This document shows positions 32,591 to 42,369 of a stretch of 46,082 nucleotides of DNA, piece after piece. The notes below the pieces were generated by a model. The model did no database searches, was not told the DNA's origin, and saw nothing but the letters and a program-made list of their open reading frames with translations. Numbering within the stretch: the stretch's first letter is position 1; the number at the start of each line of letters is the position of its first letter. Source of the DNA: Nemertoderma westbladi. Its lineage: Eukaryota; Xenacoelomorpha; Nemertodermatida; Nemertodermatidae. The stretch is from contig JAUCBJ010007282.1 in the NCBI GenBank assembly GCA_032718475.1, positions 1 through 46,082 of the forward strand, read 5' to 3'. The translations under genes were made by a program, and so were the position numbers.

Positions 32591-33266
32591 GCAGACATTG
32601 TTACATATCTGGAATCGTTTGTAACGCAAGCTGCAGGCATTGTTACATATCTGGAATCGTTTGTAACGCAAGCTGCAGACATTGTTACATATCTGGAATC
32701 GTTTGTAACGCAAGCTGCAGACATTGTTACATATCTGGAATCGTTTGTAACGCAAGCTGCAGACATTGTTACATATCTGGAATCGTTTGTAACGCAAGCT
32801 GCAGACATTGTTACATATCTGGAATCGTTTGTAACGCAAGCTGCAGACATTGTTACATATCTGGAATCGTTTGTAACGCAAGCTGCAGACATTGTTACAT
32901 ATCTGGAATCGTTTGTAACGCAAGCTGCAGACATTGTTACATATCTGGAATCGTTTGTAACGCAAGCTGCAGACATTGTTACATATCTGGAATCGTTTGT
33001 AACGCAAGCTGCAGACATTGTTACATATCTGGAATCGTTTGTAACGCAAGCTTTACAGACATTGTTACATATCTGGAATCGTTTGTAACGCAAGCTGCAG
33101 ACATTGTTACATATCTGGAATCGTTTGTAACGCAAGCTTTACAGACATTGTTACATATCTGGAATCGTTTGTAACGCAAGCTGCAGACATTATTACATAT
33201 CTGGAATCGTTTGTAACGCAAGCTGCAGACATTGTTACATATCTGGAATCGTTTGTAACGCAAGCT
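32591..33266. repeat. 42-bp minisatellite, 16 units
   Basis: Sixteen nearly identical units starting 'gcagacattgttacatatct'. Two units have a 2-bp longer junction ('ctttacagac' instead of 'ctgcagac', at ~33051 and ~33140), which gives 676 bp. Since 42 is divisible by three, several frames stay open on both strands (plus reads CRHCYISGIVCNAS per unit). Near identity suggests recent expansion or homogenisation. Confidence 0.95.
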
Positions 33267-34340
33267 TTATAATGATATGACTAATGTGAACAACAACGGC
33301 GACGATGGTGAGGTTATAATATAGCAAAATACATTTTTTTTAAACGCTTATAAAAAATGTTAAGGCCAAATCGAAAATTCCGGCTTCATTGTAACAACGA
33401 CGGTGAGTTGAACTAGTTCTGTTTAAAATTTTAAGCAATATGATAAAAATTTGTAGAAAAAGTTTGGGGGGGGGGGGGTGGGGTCATCAGAAAATGACAC
33501 TATATTAGTATATTACGGGTCATGACAAGGTATATATTTGAGAAATACCTCAAAATAATATCGCACGTTAGATAAGACAGGTAGATTATAAAACAACAAC
33601 GCATAAAATAATTGTGTAAAACAACAACAACAAAAGTTTCAAATGCAGTTTTTATCGGTATAGTCCTTCGGAATGTTACCATTTAGAAATAGAATTACAA
33701 TTTATGCGATTATTCAATTATTAATGATAACTCTCATTATTTCTCACAAGTTTATTAGAAAGTCAATAATTCTAGTTTCCAAAAACTTAGCCGTTTATCG
33801 AAGAAACAAATTGGGCTTCACAATCCGTCAATCAAATATAATTAACTTTTGAAGTAGTTTTGAGTTTTTAGTATCAAATTTAACACAATAATAATTTACT
33901 TTACGTTCATAGCGGATTGATTAATTGGTAAAACTAATGTTTTTCAGATAGTTCCAGTTTGAATTCAACACCAAACATATAGTAACACAAAGTTAAATTA
34001 GCAATATTTAGGCTATTTTCGAACTCATCCAAAAACTGTACATAATTTATTTTTATCAATATCCCCTAAGGAATTTAGATAGAAGAGTTTGGAAAAAGAA
34101 TTCCCGGCAATATTGCACAATTTGTAATGCAAATATAGTACAATCTGAAGAGCGATTTATTGGTACCAATAGAAAACTGGCAATGCAAGGATTCTAAATT
34201 CGTAACACGGTCTCAATTTCGTTAGTTTCTAAATAGTTAATTCCGGGTTTTGAAAAAATTATACGTTTTTTCGAATGTAATACGTGATTTTATTCTTAAA
34301 TTGTTACTTTTCCGCCCGAATATACCTCAAAATTGGGAGA
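33267..34340. other. AT-rich noncoding region
   Basis: No gene, RNA or repeat recognised apart from a G-run at 33468-33482. Short frames look random. Confidence 0.5.
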
Positions 34341-34355
34341 AAGTGGGGAAAAAAG

Positions 34356-35392
34356 TAACCCATAGCTTTGTGAAACAGATAACCCATAGCTTTGGGAAAC
34401 AGGTAATCCATAACTTTAGGAAACAGGTAAGCCATAGCTTTGGTAACCCATAGCTTTGGTAACCCATAGCTTTGGTAACCCATAGCGTTGGTAACCCATA
34501 GCTTTGGTAAGTTTTGGTAACCCATAGTTTTGGTAACCCATAGCTTTGGGAAACAGGTAACCCATAGCTTTGGTAACCAATAGTTTTGGTAACTCATAGC
34601 TTTGGTAACCCATAGCTTTGGTAACCCATAGCTTTGGGAAACAGGTAACCCATAGCTTTGGTAACCAATAGTTTTGGCAACCCATAGCTTTGGTAACCAA
34701 TAGTTTTGGCAACCCATAGCTTTGGTAACCCGTAGCTTTGGGAAACAGGTAACCCATAGCTTTGGTAACCCATAGCTTTGGTAACCGATAGCAACAGGTA
34801 ACCCATAGCTTTGGTAACCCATAGCTTTGGTAACCCATAGCTTTGGTAACTCATAGCTTTGGTAACCCATAGCAACAGGTAACCCATAGCTTTGGGAAAC
34901 AGGTAACCCATAGCTATGGGAAACAGGTAACCCATAGCTTTGGTAACCCATAGCTTTGGTAACCCACAGCTTTGGTAACCCATAGCAACAGGTAACCCAT
35001 AGCTATGGGAAACAGGTAACCCATAGCTTTGGTAACCCATAGCTTTGGTAACCCACAGCTTTGGTAACCCATAGCAACAGGTAACCCATAGCTTTGGTAA
35101 CCCATAGCTTTAGTAACCCATAGCTTTGGTAACCCATAGCTTTGGTAACCCATAGCTTTGGTAACCCATAGCTTTGGTAACCCATAGATTTGGTAACCCA
35201 TAGCTTTGGTAACCCATAGATTTGGTAACCCAGGTAACCCATAGCTTTGGTAACCCATAGCAAAAGGTAACCCATAGCAACAGGTAACCCATAGCTTTGG
35301 TAACCCATAGCTTTGGTAACCCATAGCTTTTGTCACCCATAGCTTTGGTAACCCAGGTAACCCATAGCTTTGGTAACCCATACCTTTGGTAA
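34356..35392. repeat. 16-bp minisatellite
   Basis: About 1 kb of GGTAACCCATAGCTTT units, with variants that insert 'gggaaaca' or 'agcaaca' between units and base changes such as 'aatagtttt'. Left units (34356-34440) are more diverged. Three units make 48 bp, so long open frames rich in GYQSYGLP and LWVTKAM appear on the minus strand; they are by-products. Confidence 0.95.
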
Positions 35393-35439
35393 TTTAAGGA
35401 GTAGTAAAAAACTAAAAAGCCAACGTAGCTATAGACGTT

Positions 35440-35490
35440 GCATGCAATAAGTGATCAGCTGACAGCAGCCAATCAGCTCAGCTGATCAGT
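35440..35490. repeat. Imperfect inverted repeat around CAGCTGATCAG
   Basis: 'tgatcagctgac' at ~35451 faces 'cagctcagctgatcag' at ~35473 across a short spacer. It lies in the 150-bp non-repetitive gap between the 16-bp and 21-bp arrays. Confidence 0.55.
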
Positions 35491-35569
35491 AGGTATCGCC
35501 CCGCAGCTGAAGGCATTCTCAGGAGGCCAAGCGAAGAAATGTAGAGAGAAATAATTCACAAAGGGAGTT

Positions 35570-37402
35570 TTCGAAGTTTTCGAACTTACTTTCGAAGTTA
35601 CCGACCTTCGTTTCGAAGTTATCGAACTTCGTTTCAAAGTTATCAAACTTCGTTTCGAAGTTATCGAACTTCGTTTCGAAGTTATCGAACTTCGTTTCGA
35701 AGTTATCGAACTTCGTTTCGAAGTTATCGAACTTCGTTTCGAAGTTATCGAACTTCGTTTCGAAGTTATCGAACTTCGTTTCGAAGTTATCGAACTTCGT
35801 TTCGAAGTTATCGAACTTCGTTTCGAAGTTATCGAACTTCGTTTCGAAGTTATCGAACTTCGTTTCGAAGTTATCGAACTTCGTTTCGAAGTTATCGAAC
35901 TTCGTTTCGAAGTTATCGAACTTCGTTTCGAAATTATGGAACTTCATTTCGAAGTTATCGAACTTCGTTTCGAAGTTGTCGAACTTCGTTTCGAAGTTAT
36001 CGAACTTCGTTTCGAAGTTGTCGAACTTCGTTTCGAAGTTATCGAACTTCGTTTCGAAGTTATCGAACTTCGTTTCGAAGTTATCGAACTTCGTTCAGTT
36101 ATCGACTTCGTTTAGAAGTTATCGAACTTCGTTTCGAAGTTATCGAACTTCGTTTCGAAGTTATCGAACATCGTTTCGAAGTTATCGAACTTCGTTTCGA
36201 AGTTATTGAACTTCGTTTCGAAGTTATCGAACTTTGTTTCGAAGTTATCGAACTTTGTTTAGAAGTTATCGAACTTCGTTTCGAAGTTATCGATCTTCGT
36301 TTCGAAGTTATCGAACTTCGTTTCGAAGTAATCGAACTTCGTTTCGAAGTTATCGAACTTTGTATCGAAGTTATCGAACTTCGTTCAGTTATCGAACTTC
36401 GTTTCGAAGTTATCAAACTTCGTTTCGAAGTTATCGAACTTCGTTTCGAAGTTATCGAACTTCGTTTCGAGGTTATCGAACATCGTTTCGAAGTTATCGA
36501 ACTTCGTTTCGAAGTTATCGAACTTTGTTTCGAAGTTATCGAACTTTGTTTCGAAGTTATCGAACATCGTTTCGAAGTTATCGAACTTTGTTTCGAAGTT
36601 ATCGAACTTCGTTTAGAAGTTATCGAACTTCGTTTAGAAGTTATCGAACTTCGTTTCGAAGTTATCGAACTTCGTTTCGAAGTTATCGAACTTCGTTTCG
36701 AAGTTATCGAACTTCGTTTCGAAGTTATCGAACTTCGTTTCGAAGTTATCGAACTTTGTTTCGAAGTTATCGAACTTCGTTTCGAACTTATCGACCTTAG
36801 TTTCGAAGTTATCGAACTTCGTTTCGAAGTAATCGAACTTCGTTTCGAAGTTATCGAACTTCGTATCGAAGTTATCGAACTTCGTTTCGAAGTTATCAAA
36901 CTTCGTTTCGAAGTTATCGAACTTCGTTTCGAAGTTATCGAACTTCGTTTCGAAGTTATCGAACTTCGTTTCGAAGTTATCGAACTTCGTTTCGAAGTTA
37001 TCGAACTTCGTTTCGAGGTTATCGAACATCGTTTCGAAGTTATCGAACTTCGTTTCGAAGTTATCGAACTTTGTTTCAAAGTTATCGAACATCGTTTCGA
37101 AGTTATCGAACTTCGTTTCGAAGTTATCGAACTTTGTTTCGAAGTTATCGAACTTCGTTTAGAAGTTATCGAACTTCGTTTAGAAGTTATCGAACTTCGT
37201 TTAGAAGTTATCGAACTTCGTTTCGAAGTTATCGAACTTCGTTTCGAAGTTATCGAACTTCGTTTCGAAGTTATCGAACTTCGTTTCGAAGTTATCGAAC
37301 TTCGTTTCGAAGTTATCGAACTTCGTTTCGAAGTTATCGAACTTCGTTTCGAAGTTATCGAACTTTGTTTCGAAGTTATCGAACTTCGTTTCGAAGTTAT
37401 TA
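35570..37402. repeat. 21-bp self-complementary minisatellite, ~87 units
   Basis: Each unit holds CGAAGTT and its reverse complement AACTTCG, separated alternately by ATCG and TTT, so every unit is a potential hairpin and the whole array reads alike on both strands. Scattered variants (ctttg, catcg, tagaag, deleted 'tcg') occur in clusters that recur (compare 36450-36640 with 37010-37200), which shows block duplication. Frames up to 326 codons on both strands come from the 7-codon period (DNFETKF, FRSYRTS, ITSKRSS). Confidence 0.95.
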
Positions 37403-38099
37403 GTTTCGTTTCGTTTTCTCAATTTAGTTTTCGTTTTATATATATTTTTGTTTAGTTGGTAAAATTTAGTTTTGTATCTCTTTGTTTTCTTTTCGTTTAC
37501 ATTGCTTATTGTAATTTAATAAGCTGGTGACTGGCGATGGTGATTCTGAGATTTATGAAGTTTCAATGACATAATTTAATGGGTATAATGAAAAATAGTT
37601 ACAGTAGATTGGAGTCGTTACGATAATTTTTTTTTAATTGTTAAGTTAATTTATTTAAGTTTAAATGTTCATTTAATTTTATTTTGTCGTGTATTCGTTT
37701 TATTTTCGTTTTGTCATCCTGATTTTGAGGAGACGTTTTTTCGTTTATCAGCACAAAATTTTTCTTAATTTTGGCAGATGCCACAGCAGCTGTCATGCCA
37801 CCTCATTCATTGCGTTGGTTGGCATGTTATGTTATTGTTCTTATTTAGTTTTTATAAACGTAATTTGTCGTTTTCCTGGAGACAGTCTTGTACTCTGCAG
37901 ACTGCCGGCACTGTCAAATGTTTGACTATAGTTATACAGTATTTTGCTGATTCGGAGCGTTGCTAGGATACTGTTCAATTAATCATTAACTACTTAGTGT
38001 TAAATTGGAGTTTTAGAGACGGGCACCTTCTTACAAAACTTCTAAGTTTCAACAAATTTGGAATATGTGGAGTTTATTTACAAATATACTCAACAATTC
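37403..38099. other. T-rich region without recognised gene
   Basis: The array fades into 'tttcgttttc'-type low-complexity sequence. Two short overlapping frames (37689-37925, 37778-37966) have no recognisable motif. Confidence 0.45.
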
Positions 38100-38266
38100 A
38101 AGAAAAAAAAAATCGCAGAATTTGACAGTTTTAGGAAAAAAAAAGTGGTTTTAACGCAAGCTGTGAGAAAAAAACGCATTGCGTTAAAAAACGCAGAGCA
38201 GTGGGATTTGTAAGACTCAGGGGCATACGCAGTGGCATTGGGAACGAGCCCAGTATCTGTAGTCTT
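38100..38266 (-). pseudogene. Penelope-like element, downstream fragment
   Basis: On the minus strand, right after the transposon target site, the sequence reads TDTGLVPNATAYAPESYK, which fits the region after the RT core of Penelope-like elements (YRKxTDTGL motif). It then decays. It continues the frame of the fragment at 40903-41528 if the hAT-like insertion and one copy of its 8-bp duplication are removed. Confidence 0.65.
38259..38266. repeat. 8-bp target-site duplication, left copy
   Basis: GTAGTCTT directly precedes the left terminal inverted repeat and is repeated exactly at 40903-40910. Confidence 0.85.
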
Positions 38267-38956
38267 TAGTGTTGAGAACTGAATCAATTTTGACTAATTT
38301 CAGTTACAGTTTCAGTATTCAAAGTTTTGCATTTCAGTTACAGTTACAGTATTACAAAATTGAGCATTTCAGTTTCAGTTTTGATCGCGATAAAATTTCA
38401 GTTACTGTTTCAGTTATAGATTCAATATATTATCCCACATAGTATTAAAGTAAGCAGTCATTGAAATAATGTCTCATCCGGGCGGGGTGCAGTGCAGTCA
38501 CTCACCCAATGAGTCACTTGCCAAACAAAAATCAAACGAATCACTTGCCCAATAAAAAAGGTAATCGAAAACTGTAAATGAATCACTTTAATATATATTA
38601 CTGTAATAAACACTAATAATAATATTCATTACGAAACTGCCTGTTTATAGAGCCTGACTACCTGAGCGGTATAGGTTAGTTGTTGTAGGAAAGGGACCCC
38701 ATCTATGGTAATATTTTGTAACTAATACCACATTTTACTGTACATCTTGTTTCAATGCTTGTACTGTTATCATTTATTGTTTTGGTTATAAAGGCCATGC
38801 TTCTGAAACCTGTTCATTTCCCTTAATTTATAATTTGTTATAGTAAGCATATATTTGTAGTTTTAGTTAGACCCACTTCGTTAAGCTGCTCCTTTTACTT
38901 TTTAAGTTTAATTGTAATTTTGTAATTTATAATTCTTCTTCTCGCAACTGAAAGAT

Positions 38957-40330
38957 ATGAGTATGAGAACCCTCCAGGAGAAATACCGGCTCGGTCGTCG
39001 ACCGGGTCAACAAGGACCGCGTCCCTCATTGGTACACCAGGCTGGGGTCGATAATTCGGCTACTGGAACAGAAGACAGAGAAGAAAGAAGAACCAACCTG
39101 CTGAAATGTAAAAATACACTAAAGATTGCTACAATGAACGCACGCACGCTGAAAGCACAGAGCAAACAGGGTGACATGGTCGCCCTGGCAATGGAATATA
39201 ACATCGACATCATCTGCATCCAAGAACATCGGATTTGTCATGAAGACACTGCCATGAAGTACAATGACATTGGAAATGGATGGACGTTAGTAACAAGCTC
39301 AGCAGTAAGAAACTAGTCAAGATAACTCTTACTGTATAGGCCTATATTGCCCATTGCTATTGAGATATTATACACAATTCGTTAGCCATATCAATTATCA
39401 GGTTTCCAATTTCTCAGGTTCAACAATTTAGTATCAAAATTCAAAAGTATCTAAATAAGGATACGCGTCATATTGTCGAAAGGGGTGCGCCATATTGTCG
39501 AAAAAAAATTCGACATTTTGACATGCCCAAAAACTTTTTCGACAATTTGACTCTACTTTTCGACAATTTGTCTCTTTCGACATTTTGGCTCTTTCGACAT
39601 TTTGACCATAAGCCCTAAATAAAGTGGAGAGGGCTGCTAAGGAGGTTGGATTGCATATAAATGCTACCAAGACTGAATTCATGACTTTTATTTAATGTTG
39701 ATGGAAACTTGACAACCATTGATAATAATCAACTAAGGAAGGTTGACGACTTCCAGTACCTAGGATCATGGATAGAGAGTAGCAAAAAGGATATAGAAGT
39801 TAGGAAAGCAAAGGCTTGGGTAGCTCTATCAAAAATGGATATGATCTGGAAATCAGATCTCTCCAGGCACCTGAAGACTAAGTTCTTTCGAGCCACAGTG
39901 GAAAGTGTATTTTTATACCTGTATACCTGTGTTTATACCTTTTTATTACCTGGACACTGACTAAATCACTTGAACAACGAATTGATGGTTGCTACACAAG
40001 ACTACTAAGGGCAGCCCTAAACATCAGCTGGAGACAACACATGACAAACGCCGAGCTTTATGGTACAATACCACCTGTATCAACCACCCTCCGCGAACGC
40101 AGATTAAGATTCAGTGGGCACTGCTGGCGAAGTAAAGACGAGGTCATACCAGATCTACTTTTCTGGCAACCAACTCATGGAAAGCGTAGTCGTGGACGAC
40201 CGGCCATAACATATATAGATCAACTTGAAAGGGATACTGAACTTGGGAGAAACGAAATTGCGACAACTATGGAGAATCGGGAAGCCTGGAAGGATCTCAT
40301 TTCCACTGTCCGAGTTCGCTCGACTTAGTA
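38957..40330 (+). pseudogene. Non-LTR retrotransposon remnant inside the hAT-like element
   Basis: The 5' piece (38957-39316) contains an endonuclease start (LKIATMNARTLKAQSKQGDM ... IDIICIQEHR). After ~320 bp of unrelated sequence, the 3' part of an RT protein appears: 'KVERAAKEVGLHINATKTEF' at ~39630, KVDDFQYLGSWIES and SDLSRHLKTKFFRATVESV (39709-39957), and TLRERRLRFSGHCWRSK ... GKRSRGRP (40041-40325). Central RT with the catalytic motif is missing and two frameshifts are present. A short (TAG)n run follows the stop (40326-40341), as in elements with microsatellite tails. It differs from the minus-strand LINE at 29465-31828. Confidence 0.8.
39475..39607. repeat. Short irregular repeat of 'ttcgacattttg' words
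   Basis: Variants of 'cgacattttg' and 'cgacaatttg' occur six to eight times in ~130 bp within the non-LTR remnant's deleted middle. Confidence 0.55.
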
Positions 40331-40902
40331 GTAGTAGTAGTAATTTATAATGGTAAACTTTAAAATATATATCCGTTATATATCCCTCTACCATTAACTA
40401 TATTTTTGTTCATCTAAAACATTTACATTTTTTGATATGCGATATTTAGGAAGCAAAGAGTGCTGATAAGGCTGATAATAGTCTAATAGTTGAGATAGAT
40501 AAACATGACAAAATTATAACTACAGTATATGCTAGAGTTATATGTATCATGCTAGTTGAGTGAAGTAGGCAATGGGTCTTTGGGACACTTGACTACTATC
40601 AAGGTTCAAACCTAATAATAAATAAAAATACAATGTTTTAAAAATGATACACATGTCGACCACTGTTATTCATTTATTAATTAAACTAGTACAATACTCT
40701 TTCAAATGCTGATTCATGTTAATTGTGTGGTTGAGAACTGAATCGATTTTTAGTAATTTCAGTTACAGTATTCAAAATTCCTAATTACAGTTTCAGTTAC
40801 AGTATTCAAAATTCGCAATTACAGTTACAGTTATAGTTACAGTATCAAAAAAATCATTCAGTTACAGTTGCAGTATAATTACAGTTACAGTTCTCAACAC
40901 TG

Positions 40903-40910
40903 GTAGTCTT
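40903..40910. repeat. 8-bp target-site duplication, right copy
   Basis: GTAGTCTT follows the right terminal inverted repeat and matches 38259-38266 exactly. Confidence 0.85.
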
Positions 40911-41528
40911 GCGATACCACGCCGTTGAAAGAGCATAGTCAACCCGAGTGACAACCAAATGAAGAAAGGAGTCAAGCGGCCCTCCACCTCCATCTCAAGG
41001 ATAAACTTAAGATTAGGATTGAGGTCATTGACCTCTCTCAGCTTCTCGGTGGGGTCGTTACTACCAATGCTAAATACGTCATCGACGTAAATATCACTAA
41101 GCTTGGTGAATGCAGCGATCCTCCCGTCGAACTGTGACAAAAAGATGTCGGCGAGTATGGGGCCCAATGGAGACCCCATAGCGACACCATCTTTCTGACA
41201 GATGTAGTTACCATGGCGATCAAGGAATACGATATCCTTGGTGGCTAACAGCATAAGACCAATAAATTGGTCCTTATTAATTAGACACAGCACTGTTTGT
41301 AGATATCTTACCCTCGGGCAGCACATCCAACATATCTCTGAGAAATCCTGCAATAAGATGGTATATGCTGCCGGGCATAGAGGTTATTGGACGTAGCGGG
41401 ACACCAGCCGGACTTTGGCGAGGCCATAAAGTCTATATAGGAGTGGTATTCTTGCGAGGTAGTAACCCCGCTAAGAGTTCCCCACTCTCCTTGCCCACAA
41501 TGCTCCTGACTTCATCACGAATAACCTC
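40903..41528 (-). pseudogene. Penelope-like element reverse transcriptase, upstream fragment
   Basis: Minus-strand sequence carries PLRPITSMPGSIYHLIAGFL (~41390-41335; RT fingers), then in the frame up to ~41280 the palm motifs YICQKDGVAMGSPLGPILAD, catalytic DIYVDDVFSIG, and a degenerate 'FLD' region, ending in YRK exactly at the transposon insertion. These are hallmarks of Penelope-like RT. A stop (TAG) at ~41425, a frameshift and a missing piece with the first catalytic Asp show decay. The GIY-YIG endonuclease expected at the C-terminus is not seen. The element is older than the hAT-like insertion that splits it. Confidence 0.82.
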
Positions 41529-42369
41529 CGCCCTACAATAAACGAAAGTTAACACATGTTACAAGTTTAAGAAAATAAGAAAAGTTAAGATTAAGAAGAA
41601 AAGTTACAAGAATAAGAAAAAAAAGTTGGTATTTCAACTCAGTTTAAAGAATAACTTCTCCCCATCTGACATACAGTTTATTAAGTTAATGCAGTTGCAG
41701 TTATACCTCGTTTTGCAGTGGTAGGTGGGATTTTTGGCATTTGGGAGCAGCTGATTTTAAACCAAAATTAAAAGTTAAAGTATTGCGTCATACAGTCATG
41801 GAAGGCCTGTAAATTGACCAAATTTCTAAGTGTTTTTCTCTAGGAACCGGTAAATTGACCAAAAATAAAAAAATTTTCTAAGTGGTTTGACACGGGAACT
41901 GGTAAACAATAGTTACTGCGATTCAAATTATTATACTCTTCAACTCCTGATGCTGCCTTACTCAATGTTAAAATAATGTTCTCGAATATTTATTACGTAA
42001 CTAGAGAACCGCTTAACTACATAAACTAATATTGGATATTGAGTTCAGTTTTGGACGAAGACAAAGTTGCAATAACTTTTGAGGTGTGAATGGATTTTAT
42101 TCAAATTAGTTGCAAACCTTTTCTACTTCAAGTAATAAAATTATGAAATTCCACCAAAAACAATTTCACATTTTCTTATCTTCAATGTTTTACTTTTTTT
42201 CGCAGGGAAAAACTAAAATCAATGCAATCCTATGGGTTACTTCCTCTCTAGAGAAAAAATATCTACTTTTTCCCTACGATTGACTTCGTAATAAATTTAA
42301 AAAACACAACAGTTTTGTATGAGGAATGAATACATTAAACTGTTGGATAAAGTAACATATTCGCCGAGT
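41529..42369. other. Region downstream of CSN1
   Basis: No gene recognised. AT-rich, with an A/G-rich stretch at 41570-41630. It probably contains the CSN1 3' UTR at its right side. Confidence 0.5.
42096..42101 (-). promoter_or_regulatory. Candidate polyadenylation signal of CSN1
   Basis: AATAAA on the minus strand lies ~270 bp beyond the CSN1 stop. It is the first canonical hexamer noticed downstream; use is inferred only from position. Confidence 0.35.

Larger units (their letters stand above)
38267..40902. mobile_element. hAT-like nonautonomous DNA transposon (2.6 kb)
   Basis: Ends are 15-bp terminal inverted repeats: TAGTGTTGAGAACTG at 38267-38281 and CAGTTCTCAACACTG at 40888-40902, one mismatch at the outermost base. 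An exact 8-bp duplication, GTAGTCTT, flanks the element. CAGTGTTG-type ends and 8-bp duplications are typical of the hAT superfamily. Just inside both ends lie runs of 'ttacag/tttcag' words (38300-38425, 40755-40890). No hAT transposase was found; the interior instead holds a non-LTR fragment. A second TIR-like start near 40731 (GGTTGAGAACTGAAT) suggests a shorter relative nested at the right end. Confidence 0.75.

Noticed and set aside
32591-33266. CRISPR-like array
   Set aside because: Units are contiguous with no unique spacers, and the context is metazoan.
33468-33482. Long G-run
   Set aside because: Could be a real homopolymer or an assembly artefact; nothing else supports a G-quadruplex function.
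34304-35381. Long minus-strand frames rich in GYQSYGLP
   Set aside because: Produced by the 16-bp repeat (three units are 16 codons); several overlapping frames are open at once.
35519-37422. Repetitive proteins of up to 326 codons (ITSKRSS, DNFETKF, FRSYRTS)
   Set aside because: The 21-bp period keeps several frames open on both strands simultaneously; no start context or flanking coding sequence supports translation.
37689-37966. Two overlapping plus-strand short frames
   Set aside because: No motif, low-complexity surroundings and no matching sequence elsewhere in the window.
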